Source: Lasioglossum baleicum (Eukaryota > Arthropoda > Insecta > Hymenoptera > Halictidae). From it: a DNA stretch of 64,000 bases. The DNA lies in contig NW_027469206.1 in NCBI RefSeq assembly GCF_051020765.1, positions 1 to 64,000 on the forward strand, written 5' to 3'. Under the pieces are notes generated by a model. That model worked only from the letters and a program-made list of their open reading frames with translations. It ran no database searches and had not been told where the DNA came from. Each line of letters starts with the position of its first letter. The stretch's first letter is position 1. Positions 21,578 to 34,616 of this stretch are shown in pieces. Both the position numbers and the translations under genes were made by a program.

Positions 21578-21637
21578 TCTCGGGGTTGACCGTTTTTCGT
21601 CGGCCATAAAACCGTTCGAAAAAGGGACAACGTCGCA

Positions 21638-24125
21638 GCGTTATGCGTTATGCGTTATGCGTTATGCGTTATGCGTTATGTGTTATGCGTTATGCGTCAA
21701 GCGTTATCCGTTATGCGTTATGCGTTATGCGTTATGCGTTAAGCGTTATGCGTTATGCGTTATGCGTTAGGCGTTATGCGTTATGCGTTATGCGTTATGC
21801 GTTAGGCGTTATGCGTTATGCGTTATGCGTTATGCGTTATGCGTTATGCGTTATGCGTTATGCGTTATGCGTTATGCGTTATGCGTTATGCGTTATGCGT
21901 TATGCGTTATGCGTTATGCGTTATGCGTTATGCGTTATGCGTTATGCGTTATGCGTTATGCGTTATGCGTTATGCGTTATGCGTTATGCGTTATGCGTTA
22001 TGCGTTATGCGTTATGCGTTATGCGTTAAGCGTTATGCGTTATGCGTTATGCGTTATGCGTTATGCGTTATGCGTTATGCGTTATGCGTTATGCGTTATG
22101 CGTTATGCGTTATGCTTTATGCGTTATGCGTTATGCGTTATGCGTTATGCGTTATGCGTTATGCGTTATGCGTTATGCGTTATGCGTTATGCGTTATGCG
22201 TTATGCGTTATGCGTTATGCGTTATGCGTTATGCGTTATGCGTTATGCGTTATGCGTTATGCGTTATGCGTTATGCGTTATGCGTTATGCGTTATGCGTT
22301 AAGCGTTATGCGTTATGCGTTATGCGTTATGCGTTATGCGTTATGCGTTATGCTTTATGCGTTATGCGTTATGCGTTATGCGTTATGCGTTATGCGTTAT
22401 GCGTTATGCGTTATGCGTTATGACTTTTGCATTATGCGTTATGCGTTATGCGTAATGCGTTATGCGTTATGCGTTATGCGTTATGCGTTATGCGTTATGC
22501 GTTATGCGTTATGCGTTATGCGTTATGCGTTATGCGTTATGCGTTATGCGTTATGCGTTATGCGTTATGCGTTATGCGTTATACGTTATGCGTTATGCGT
22601 TATGCGTTAAGCGTTATGCGTTATGCGTTATGCGTTATGCGTTATGCGTTATGCGTTATGCGTTATGCGTTATGCGTTATGCGTTATGCTTTATGCGTTA
22701 TGCGTTATGCGTTATGCGTTATGCGTTATGCGTTATGCGTTATGCGTTATGCGTTATGCGTTATGCGTTATGCGTTATGCGTTATGCGTTATGCGTTATG
22801 CGTTATGCGTTATGCGTTATGCGTTATGCGTTATGCGTTATGCGTTATGCGTTATGCGTTATGCGTTATGCTTTATGCGTTATGCGTTATGCGTTATGCG
22901 TTATGCGTTATGCGTTATGCGTTATGCGTTATGCGTTATGCGTTATGCGTTATGCGTTATGCGTTATGCGTTATGCGTTATGCGTTATGCGTTATGCGTT
23001 ATGCGTTATGCTTTATGCGTTATGCGTTATGCGTTATGCGTTATGCGTTATGCGTTATGCGTTATGCGTTATGCGTTATGCGTTATGCGTTATGCGTTAT
23101 GCGTTATGCGTTATGCGTTATGCGTTATGCGTTATGCGTTATGCGTTATGCGTTATGCGTTATGCGTTATGCGTTATGCGTTATGCGTTATGCGTTATGC
23201 GTTATGCGTTAAGCGTTATGCGTTATGCGTTATGCGTTATGCGTTATGCGTTATGCTTTATGCGTTATGCGTTATGCGTTATGCGTTATGCGTTATGCGT
23301 TATGCGTTATGCGTTATGCGTTATGACTTTTGCATTATGCGTTATGCGTTATGCGTTATGCGTTATGCGTTATGCGTTATGCGTTATGCGTTATGCGTTA
23401 TGCGTTATGCGTTATGCGTTATGCGTTATGCGTTATGCGTTATGCGTTATGCGTTATGCGTTATGCGTTATGCGTTATGCGTTATGCGTTATGCGTTATG
23501 CGTTATTCGTTAAGCGTTATGCGTTATGCGTTATGCGTTATGCGTTCTGCGTTATGCGTTATGTGTTATGCGTTATGCGTCAAGCGTTATCCGTTATGCG
23601 TTATGCGTTATGCGTTATGCGTTAAGCGTTATGCGTTATGCGTTATGCGTTAGGCGTTATGCGTTATGCGTTATGCGTTATGCGTTAGGCGTTATGCGTT
23701 ATGCGTTATGCGTTATGCGTTATGCGTTATGCGTTATGCGTTATGCGTTATGCGTTATGCGTTATGCGTTATGCGTTATGCGTTATGCGTTATGCGTTAT
23801 GCGTTATGCGTTATGCGTTATGCGTTATGCGTTATGCGTTATGCGTTATGCGTTATGCGTTATGCGTTATGCGTTATGCGTTATGCGTTATGCGTTATGC
23901 GTTATGCGTTATGCGTTATGCGTTATGCGTTATGCGTTATGCGTTATGCGTTATGCGTTATGCGTTATGCGTTATGCGTTATGCGTTATGCGTTATGCGT
24001 TATGCGTTATGCGTTATGCGTTATGCGCGATGCGTTATGCGTTATGCGTTATGCGTTATGCGTTATGCGTTATGCGTTATGCGTTATGCGTTATGCGTTA
24101 TGCGTTATGCGTTATGCGTTATGCG
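21638..24125. repeat. Array C sub-block 1: first appearance of the TTATGAC-TTTTGCA pair
   Basis: It begins with five consensus units, TTATGTG, two consensus units and TCAAGCG-TTATCCG, resuming the block interrupted at 19776. TTATGAC followed by TTTTGCA appears at 22418 and 23321 and is absent from arrays A and B. TTATGCT and TTAAGCG mark internal copies of several hundred bp. TTCTGCG with TTATGTG recurs near 23545. Confidence 0.85.
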
Positions 24126-27100
24126 TTAAGCGTTATGCAATATGCGTTATGCGTTATGCGTTAATCGTTAAGCGTTATACGTTATGCGCTATGCGGTATG
24201 CGTTATTCGTTATGCGTTATGCGTTATGCGTTATGCGTTATGCGTTATGCGTTATGCGTTATTCGTTAAGCGTTATGCGTTATGCGTTATGCGTTATGCG
24301 TTCTGCGTTATGCGTTATGTGTTATGCGTTATGCGTCAAGCGTTATCCGTTATGCGTTATGCGTTATGCGTTATGCGTTAAGCGTTATGCGTTATGCGTT
24401 ATGCGTTAGGCGTTATGCGTTATGCGTTATGCGTTATGCGTTAGGCGTTATGCGTTATGCGTTATGCGTTATGCGTTATGCGTTATGCGTTATGCGTTAT
24501 GCGTTATGCGTTATGCGTTATGCGTTATGCGTTATGCGTTATGCGTTATGCGTTATGCGTTATGCGTTATGCGTTATGCGTTATGCGTTATGCGTTATGC
24601 GTTATGCGTTATGCGTTATGCGTTATGCGTTATGCGTTATGCGTTATGCGTTAAGCGTTATGCGTTATGCGTTATGCGTTATGCGTTATGCGTTATGCGT
24701 TATGCTTTATGCGTTATGCGTTATGCGTTATGCGTTATGCGTTATGCGTTATGCGTTATGCGTTATGCGTTATGCGTTATGCGTTATGCGTTATGCGTTA
24801 TGCGTTATGCGTTATGCGTTATGCGTTATGCGTTATGCGTTATGCGTTATGCGTTATGCGTTATGCGTTATGCGTTATGCGTTATGCGTTATGCGTTATG
24901 CGTTATGCGTTATGCGTTATGCGTTATGCGTTATGCGTTATGCGTTATGCGTTATGCGTTATGCGTTATGCGTTATGCGTTATGCGTTATGCGTTAAGCG
25001 TTATGCGTTATGCGTTATGCGTTATGCGTTATGCGTTACGCGTTACGCGTTACGCGTTACGCGTTACGCGTTACGCGTTGTGCGTTGTGCGTTGTGCGTT
25101 GTGCGTTGTGCGTTGTGCGTTGTGCGTTGTGCGTTATGCGTTGTGCGTTATGCGTTATGCGTTATGCGTTATGCGTTATGCGTTATGCGTTATGCGTTAT
25201 GCGTTATGCGTTATGCGTTATGCGTTATGCGTTATGCGTTATGCGTTATGCGTTATGCGTTATGCGTTATGCGTTATGCGTTATGCGTTATGCGTTATGC
25301 GTTATGCTTTATGCGTTATGCGTTATGCGTTATGCGTTATGCGTTATGCGTTATGCGTTATGCGTTATGCGTTATGCGTTATGCGTTATGCGTTATGCGT
25401 TATGCGTTATGCGTTATGCGTTATGCGTTATGCGTTATGCGTTATGCGTTATGCTTTATGCGTTATGCGTTATGCGTTATGCGTTATGCGTTATGCGTTA
25501 TGCGTTATGCGTTATGCGTTATGCGTTATGCGTTATGCGTTATGCGTTATGCGTTATGCGTTATGCGTTATGCGTTATGCGTTATGCGTTATGCGTTATG
25601 CGTTATGCGTTATGCGTTATGCGTTATGCGTTATGCGTTATGCGTTATGCGTTATGCGTTATGCGTTATGCGTTATGCGTTAAGCGTTATGCGTTATGCG
25701 TTATGCGTTATGCGTTATGCGTTATGCTTTATGCGTTATGCGTTATGCGTTATGCGTTATGCGTTATGCGTTATGCGTTATGCGTTATGCGTTATGACTT
25801 TTGCATTATGCGTTATGCGTTATGCGTTATGCGTTATGCGTTATGCGTTATGCGTTATGCGTTATGCGTTATGCGTTATGCGTTATGCGTTATGCGTTAT
25901 GCGTTATGCGTTATGCGTTATGCGTTATGCGTTATGCGTTATGCGTTATGCGTTATGCGTTAAGCGTTATGCGTTATGCGTTATGCGTTATGCGTTATGC
26001 GTTATGCGTTATGCGTTATGCGTTATGCTTTATGCGTTATGCGTTATGCGTTATGCGTTATGCGTTATGCGTTATGCGTTATGCGTTATGCGTTATGCGT
26101 TATGCGTTATGCGTTATGCGTTATGCGTTATGCGTTATGCGTTAAGCGTTATGCGTTATGCGTTATGCGTTATGCGTTATGCGTTATGCGTTATGCGTTA
26201 TGCTTTATGCGTTATGCGTTATGCGTTATGCGTTATGCGTTATGCGTTATGCGTTATGCGTTATGCGTTATGCGTTATGCGTTATGCGTTATGCGTTATG
26301 CGTTATGCGTTATGCGTTAAGCGTTATGCAATATGCGTTATGCGTTATGCGTTAATCGTTAAGCGTTATACGTTATGCGCTATGCGGTATGCGTTATTCG
26401 TTATGCGTTATGCGTTATGCGTTATGCGTTATGCGTTATGCGTTATGCGTTATTCGTTAAGCGTTATGCGTTATGCGTTATGCGTTATGCGTTCTGCGTT
26501 ATGCGTTATGTGTTATGCGTTATGCGTCAAGCGTTATCCGTTATGCGTTATGCGTTATGCGTTATGCGTTAAGCGTTATGCGTTATGCGTTATGCGTTAG
26601 GCGTTATGCGTTATGCGTTATGCGTTATGCGTTAGGCGTTATGCGTTATGCGTTATGCGTTATGCGTTATGCGTTATGCGTTATGCGTTATGCGTTATGC
26701 GTTATGCGTTATGCGTTATGCGTTATGCGTTATGCGTTATGCGTTATGCGTTATGCGTTATGCGTTATGCGTTATGCGTTATGCGTTATGCGTTATGCGT
26801 TATGCGTTATGCGTTATGCGTTATGCGTTATGCGTTATGCGTTATGCGTTAAGCGTTATGCGTTATGCGTTATGCGTTATGCGTTATGCGTTATGCGTTA
26901 TGCTTTATGCGTTATGCGTTATGCGTTATGCGTTATGCGTTATGCGTTATGCGTTATGCGTTATGCGTTATGCGTTATGCGTTATGCGTTATGCGTTATG
27001 CGTTATGCGTTATGCGTTATGCGTTATGCGTTATGCGTTATGCGTTATGCGTTATGCGTTATGCGTTATGCGTTATGCGTTATGCGTTATGCGTTATGCG

Positions 27101-30100
27101 TTATGCGTTATGCGTTATGCGTTATGCGTTATGCGTTATGCGTTATGCGTTATGCGTTATGCGTTAAGCGTTATGCGTTATGCGTTATGCGTTAAGCGTT
27201 ATGCGTTACGCGTTACGCGTTACGCGTTACGCGTTACGCGTTACGCGTTGTGCGTTGTGCGTTGTGCGTTGTGCGTTGTGCGTTGTGCGTTGTGCGTTGT
27301 GCGTTATGCGTTGTGCGTTATGCGTTATGCGTTATGCGTTATGCGTTATGCGTTATGCGTTATGCGTTATGCGTTATGCGTTATGCGTTATGCGTTATGC
27401 GTTATGCGTTATGCGTTATGCGTTATGCGTTATGCGTTATGCGTTATGCGTTATGCGTTATGCGTTATGCGTTATGCGTTATGCGTTATGCGTTATGCGT
27501 TATGCGTTATGCGTTATGCGTTATGCGTTATGCGTTATGCGTTATGCGTTATGCGTTATGCGTTATGCGTTATGCGTTATGCGTTATGCGTTATGCGTTA
27601 TGCGTTATGCGTTATGCGTTATGCGTTATGCGTTATGCGTTATGCGCGATGCGTTATGCGTTATGCGTTATGCGTTATGCGTTATGCGTTATGCGTTATG
27701 CGTTATGCTTTATGCGTTATGCGTTATGCGTCATGCGTTATGCGTTATGCGTTATGCGTTATGACTTTTGCATTATGCGTTATGCGTTATGCGTTATGCG
27801 TTATGGGCTATGCGTTATGCCTTACGGTTTATACGTTATGCGTTATGCTTTATGCGTTATGAGTTTTGCGTTACGCGTTATGCGTTATGCGTTATGCGTT
27901 ATGCGTTATGCGTTACGCGTTATGCGTTATGCGTTATGCGTTATGCGTTATGCGTTATGCGTTATGCGTTATGCGTTATGCGTTATGCGTTATGCGTTAT
28001 TCGTTAAGCGTTATGCGTTATGCGTTATGCGTTATGCGTTATGCGTTATGCGTTATGCGTTATGTGTTATGCGTTATGCGTCAAGCGTTATCCGTTATGC
28101 GTTATGCGTTATGCGTTATGCGTTAAGCGTTATGCGTTATGCGTTAGGCGTTATGCGTTATGCGTTATGCGTTATGCGTTATGCGTTATGCGTTATGCGT
28201 TATGCGTTATGCGTTATGCGTTATGCGTTATGCGTTATGCGTTATGCGTTATGCGTTATGCGTTATGCGTTATGCGTTATGCGTTATGCGTTATGCGTTA
28301 TGCGTTATGCGTTATGCGTTATGCGTTATGCGTTATGCGTTATGCGTTATGCGTTATGCGTTATGCGTTATGCGTTATGCGTTATGCGTTATGCGTTATG
28401 CGTTATGCGTTATGCGTTATGCGTTATGCGTTATGCGTTATGCGTTATGCGCGATGCGTTATGCGTTATGCGTTATGCGTTATGCGTTATGCGTTATGCG
28501 TTATGCGTTATGCGTTATGCGTTATGCGTTATGCGTTATGCGTTAAGCGTTATGCGATATGCGTTATGCGTTATGCGTTAATCGTTAAGCGTTATACGTT
28601 ATGCGCTATGCGGTATGCGTTATTCGTTATGCGTTATGCGTTATGCGTTATGCGTTATGCGCTATGCGGTATGCGTTATTCGTTATGCGTTATGCGTTAT
28701 GCGTTATGCGTTATGCGTTATGCGTTAAGCGTTATGCGTTATGCGTTATGCGTTATGCGTTATGCGTTATGCGTTATGCGTTATGCGTTATGCGTTATGC
28801 GTTATGCGTTATGCGTTATGCGTTATGCGTTATGCGTTATGCGTTATGCGTTATGCGTTATGCGTTATGCGTTATGCGGTATGCGTTATTCGTTATGCGT
28901 TATGCGTTATGCGTTATGCGTTATGCGTTATGCGTTAAGCGTTATGCGTTATGCGTTATGCGTTATGCGTTATGCGTTATGCGTTATGCGTTATGCGTTA
29001 TGCGTTATGCGTTATGCGTTATGCGTTATGCGTTATGCGTTATGCGTTATGCGTTATGCGTTATGCGTTATGCGTTATGCGTTATGCGTTATGCGTTATG
29101 CGTTATGCGTTATGCGTTATGCGTTATGCGTTATGCGTTATGCGTTATGCGTTATGCGTTATGCGTTATGCGTTATGCGTTATGCGTTATGCGTTATGCG
29201 TTATGCGTTATGCGTTATGCGTTATGCGTTATGCGTTATGCGTTATGCGTTATGCGTTATGCGTTATGCGTTATGCGTTATGCGTTATGCGTTATGCGTT
29301 ATGCGTTATGCGTTATGCGTTATGCGTTATGCGTTATGCGTTATGCGTTATACGTTATGCGTTATGCGTTATGCTTTATGCGTTATGCGTTATGCGTTAT
29401 GCGTTATGCGTTATGCGTTATGCGTTATGCGTTATGCGTTATGCGTTATGCGTTATGCGTTATGCGTTATGCGTTATGCGTTATGCGTTATGCGTTATGC
29501 GTTATGCGTTATGCGTTATGCGTTATGCGTTATGCGTTATGCGTTATGCGTTATGCGTTATGCGTTATGCGTTATGCGTTATGCGTTATGCGTTATGCGT
29601 TATGCGTTATGCGTTATGCGTTATGCGTTAAGCGTTATGCGTTATGCGTTATGCGTTATGCGTTATGCGTTATGCTTTATGCGTTATGCGTTATGCGTTA
29701 TGCGTTATGCGTTATGCGTTATGCGTTATGCGTTATGCGTTATGCGTTATGACTTTTGCATTATGCGTTATGCGTTATGCGTTATGCGTTATGCGTTATG
29801 CGTTATGCGTTATGCGTTATGCGTTATGCGTTATGCGTTATGCGTTATGCGTTATGCGTTATGCGTTATGCGTTATGCGTTATGCGTTATGCGTTATGCG
29901 TTATGCGTTATGCGTTATGCGTTATGCGTTATGCGTTATGCGTTATGCGTTAAGCGTTATGCGTTATGCGTTATGCGTTATGCGTTATGCGTTATGCGTT
30001 ATGCGTTATGCGTTATGCTTTATGCGTTATGCGTTATGCGTTATGCGTTATGCGTTATGCGTTATGCGTTATGCGTTATGCGTTATGCGTTATGCGTTAT

Positions 30101-33100
30101 GCGTTATGCGTTATGCGTTATTCGTTAAGCGTTATGCGTTATGCGTTATGCGTTATGCGTTATGCGTTATGCGTTATGCGTTATGTGTTATGCGTTATGC
30201 GTCAAGCGTTATCCGTTATGCGTTATGCGTTATGCGTTATGCGTTAAGCGTTATGCGTTATGCGTTAGGCGTTATGCGTTATGCGTTATGCGTTATGCGT
30301 TATGCGTTATGCGTTATGCGTTATGCGTTATGCGTTATGCGTTATGCGTTATGCGTTATGCGTTATGCGTTATGCGTTATGCGTTATGCGTTATGCGTTA
30401 TGCGTTATGCGTTATGCGTTATGCGTTATGCGTTATGCGTTATGCGTTATGCGTTATGCGTTATGCGTTATGCGTTATGCGTTATGCGTTATGCGTTATG
30501 CGTTATGCGTTATGCGTTATGCGTTATGCGTTATGCGTTATGCGTTATGCGTTATGCGTTATGCGTTATGCGTTATGCGTTATGCGTTATGCGTTAAGCG
30601 TTATGCGATATGCGTTATGCGTTATGCGTTAATCGTTAAGCGTTATACGTTATGCGCTATGCGGTATGCGTTATTCGTTATGCGTTATGCGTTATGCGTT
30701 ATGCGTTATGCGCTATGCGGTATGCGTTATTCGTTATGCGTTATGCGTTATGCGTTATGCGTTATGCGTTATGCGTTAAGCGTTATGCGTTATGCGTTAT
30801 GCGTTATGCGTTATGCGTTATGCGTTATGCGTTATGCGTTATGCGTTATGCGTTATGCGTTATGCGTTATGCGTTATGCGTTATGCGTTATGCGTTATGC
30901 GTTATGCGTTATGCGTTATGCGTTATGCGTTATGCGTTATGCGTTATGCGTTATGCGTTATGCGTTATTCGTTAAGCGTTATGCGTTATGCGTTATGCGT
31001 TATGCGTTATGCGTTATGCGTTATGCGTTATGCGTTATGCGTTATGCTTTATGCGTTATGCGTTATGCGTTATGCGTTATGCGTTATGCGTTATGCGTTA
31101 TGCGTTATGCGTTATGCGTTATGCGTTATGCGTTATGCGTTATGCGTTATTCGTTAAGCGTTATGCGTTATGCGTTATGCGTTATGCGTTATGCGTTATG
31201 CGTTATGCGTTATGCGTTATGCGTTATGCGTTATGCGTTATGCGTTATGTGTTATGCGTTATGCGTCAAGCGTTATCCGTTATGCGTTATGCGTTATGCG
31301 TTATGCGTTAAGCGTTATGCGTTATGCGTTAGGCGTTATGCGTTATGCGTTATGCGTTATGCGTTATGCGTTATGCGTTATGCGTTATGCGTTATGCGTT
31401 ATGCGTTATGCGTTATGCGTTATGCGTTATGCGTTATGCGTTATGCGTTATGCGTTATGCGTTATGCGTTATGCGTTATGCGTTATGCGTTATGCGTTAT
31501 GCGTTATGCGTTATGCGTTATGCGTTATGCGTTATGCGTTATGCGTTATGCGTTATGCGTTATGCGTTATGCGTTATGCGTTATGCGTTATGCGTTATGC
31601 GTTATGCGTTATGCGTTATGCGTTATGCGTTATGCGTTATGCGTTATGCGTTATGCGTTATGCGTTATGCGTTATGCGTTAAGCGTTATGCGATATGCGT
31701 TATGCGTTATGCGTTAATCGTTAAGCGTTATACGTTATGCGCTATGCGGTATGCGTTATTCGTTATGCGTTATGCGTTATGCGTTATGCGTTATGCGCTA
31801 TGCGGTATGCGTTATTCGTTATGCGTTATGCGTTATGCGTTATGCGTTATGCGTTATGCGTTAAGCGTTATGCGTTATGCGTTATGCGTTATGCGTTATG
31901 CGTTATGCGTTATGCGTTATGCGTTATGCGTTATGCGTTATGCGTTATGCGTTATGCGTTATGCGTTATGCGTTATGCGTTATGCGTTATGCGTTATGCG
32001 TTATGCGTTATGCGTTATGCGTTATGCGTTATGCGTTATGCGTTATGCGTTATGCGTTATGCGTTATGCGTTATGCGTTATGCGTTATGCGTTATGCGTT
32101 ATGCGTTATGCGTTATGCGTTATGCGTTATGCGTTATGCGTTATGCGTTATGCGTTATGCGTTATGCGTTATGCGTTATGCGTTATGCGTTATGCGTTAT
32201 GCGTTATGCGTTATGCGTTATGCGTTATGCGTTATGCGTTATGCGTTATGCGTTATGCGTTATGCGTTATGCGTTATGCGTTATGCGTTATGCGTTATGC
32301 GTTGTGCGTTGTGCGTTGTGCGTTATGCGTTATGCTTTATGCGTTATGCGTTATGCGTTATGCGTTATGCGTTATGCGTTATGCGTTATGCGTTATGCGT
32401 TATGCGTTAAGCGTTATGCGTTATGCGTTATGCGTTATGCGTTATGCGTTATGCTTTATGCGTTATGCGTTATGCGTTATGCGTTATGCGTTATGCGTTA
32501 TGCGTTATGCGTTATGCGTTATGCGTTATGACTTTTGCATTATGCGTTATGCGTTATGCGTTATGCGTTATGCGTTATGCGTTATGCGTTATGCGTTATG
32601 CGTTATGCGTTATGCGTTATGCGTTATGCGTTATGCGTTATGCGTTATGCGTTATGCGTTATGCGTTATGCGTTATGCGTTATGCGTTATGCGTTATGCG
32701 TTATGCGTTAAGCGTTATGCGTTATGCGTTATGCGTTATGCGTTATGCGTTATGCGTTATGCGTTATGCGTTATGCTTTATGCGTTATGCGTTATGCGTT
32801 ATGCGTTATGCGTTATGCGTTATGCGTTATGCGTTATGCGTTATGCGTTATGCGTTATGCGTTATGCGTTATGCGTTATGCGTTAAGCGTTATGCGTTAT
32901 GCGTTATGCGTTATGCGTTATGCGTTATGCGTTATGCTTTATGCGTTATGCGTTATGCGTTATGCGTTATGCGTTATGCGTTATGCGTTATGCGTTATGC
33001 GTTATGCGTTATGACTTTTGCATTATGCGTTATGCGTTATGCGTTAAGCGTTATGCGTTATGCGTTATGCGTTATGCGTTATGCGTTATGCGTTATGCGT

Positions 33101-34616
33101 TACGCGTTATGCGTTATGCGTTATGCGTTATGCGTTATGCGTTATGCGTTATGCGTTATGCGTTATGCGTTATGCGTTATGCGTTATGCGTTATGCGTTA
33201 TGCGTTATGCGTTATGCGTTATGCGTTATGCGTTATGCGTTATGCGTTATGCGTTATGCGTTATGCGTTATGCGTTATGCGTTATGCGTTATGCGTTATG
33301 CGTTATGCGTTATGCGTTATGCGTTATGCGTTATGCGTTATGCGTTATGCGTTATGCGTTATGCGTTATGCGTTATGCGTTATGCGTTATGCGCGATGCG
33401 TTATGCGTTATGCGTTATGCGTTATGCGTTATGCGTTATGCGTTATGCGTTATGCGTTATGCGTTATGCGTTATGCGTTATGCGTTATGCGTTATGCGTT
33501 ATGCGTTATGCGTTAAGCGTTATGCAATATGCGTTATGCGTTATGCGTTAATCGTTAAGCGTTATACGTTATGCGCTATGCGGTATGCGTTATTCGTTAT
33601 GCGTTATGCGTTATGCGTTATGCGTTATGCGTTATGCGTTATGCGTTATGCGTTATGCGTTATGCGTTATGCGTTATGCGTTATGCGTTATGCGTTATGC
33701 GTTATGCGTTATGCGTTATGCGTTATGCGTTATGCGTTATGCGTTATGCGTTATGCGTTAAGCGTTATGCGTTATGCGTTATGCGTTATGCGTTATGCGT
33801 TATGCGTTATGCGTTATGCTTTATGCGTTATGCGTTATGCGTTATGCGTTATGCGTTATGCGTTATGCGTTATGCGTTATGCGTTATGCGTTATGCGTTA
33901 TGCGTTATGCGTTATGCGTTATGCGTTATGCGTTATGCGTTATGCGTTATGCGTTATGCGTTATGCGTTATGCGTTATGCGTTATGCGTTATGCGTTATG
34001 CGTTATGCGTTATGCGTTATGCGTTATGCGTTATGCGTTATGCGTTATGCGTTATGCGTTATGCGTTATGCGTTATGCGTTATGCGCGATGCGTTATGCG
34101 TTATGCGTTATGCGTTATGCGTTATGCGTTATGCTTTATGCGTTATGCGTTATGCGTCATGCGTTATGCGTTATGCGTTATGCGTTATGCGTTATGACTT
34201 TTGCATTATGCGTTATGCGTTATGCGTTATGCGTTATGCGTTATGGGCTATGCGTTATGCCTTACGGTTTATACGTTATGCGTTATGCTTTATGCGTTAT
34301 GAGTTTTGCGTTACGCGTTATGCGTTATGCGTTATGCGTTATGCGTTATGCGTTACGCGTTATGCGTTATGCGTTATGCGTTATGCGTTATGCGTTATGC
34401 GTTATGCGTTATGCGTTATGCGTTATGCGTTATGCGTTATGCGTTATGCGTTATGCGTTATGCGTTATTCGTTAAGCGTTATGCGTTATGCGTTATGCGT
34501 TATGCGTTATGCGTTATGCGTTATGCGTTATGTGTTATGCGTTATGCGTCAAGCGTTATCCGTTATGCGTTATGCGTTATGCGTTATGCGTTAAGCGTTA
34601 TGCGTTATGCGTTAGG
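24126..34616. repeat. Array C sub-block 2: higher-order repeat bearing the 84-bp cassette
   Basis: The twelve-unit cassette starts at 24126, 26317, 28543, 30594, 31679 and 33513. Spacings are 2191, 2226, 2051, 1085 and 1834 bp, all multiples of 7. The copies at 24126, 26317 and 33513 share a private TTATGCA before ATATGCG. TTACGCG(6)-TTGTGCG(8) patches lie at 25036-25147 and 27206-27317, 2170 bp apart. Each unit also carries TTATGTG with TCAAGCG-TTATCCG; the last such pair is at 34549-34562. Confidence 0.88.
27759..27877. repeat. First composite marker module (17 heptamers)
   Basis: The module runs from TTATGAC-TTTTGCA (27759) through TTATGGG, CTATGCG, TTATGCC, TTACGGT and TTATACG (27801-27835), then TTATGAG-TTTTGCG-TTACGCG (27857-27877). 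It recurs at 34192-34317, still with TTACGGT. Later copies have TTATGGT instead, which dates these two as a separate subfamily. No earlier copy exists in the window. Confidence 0.88.

Larger units (their letters stand above)
19777..21637. mobile_element. Unidentified 1861-bp insertion in the heptamer array
   Basis: This is the only non-repetitive DNA outside the LTR elements. The array stops at GCGTT (19772-19776) and resumes with GCGTT (21638-21642), a 5-bp phase step that fits a target-site duplication. The termini are weakly inverted: GTGACGTTG at the left and CAACGTCGC, one base in, at the right. Interior marks are a perfect hairpin at 20241-20261, a GC hairpin at 21210-21225, ATTAAA at 21253-21258, a 12-bp match to a tRNA-Lys primer-binding site at 21464-21475 and TATAAAA at 21571-21577. 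Open frames such as 19777-20286 (+, 169 aa) and 20702-21118 (-, 138 aa) show no motif I recognise. It could be a solo LTR, a decayed non-autonomous element or a captured genomic fragment. Confidence 0.6.
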
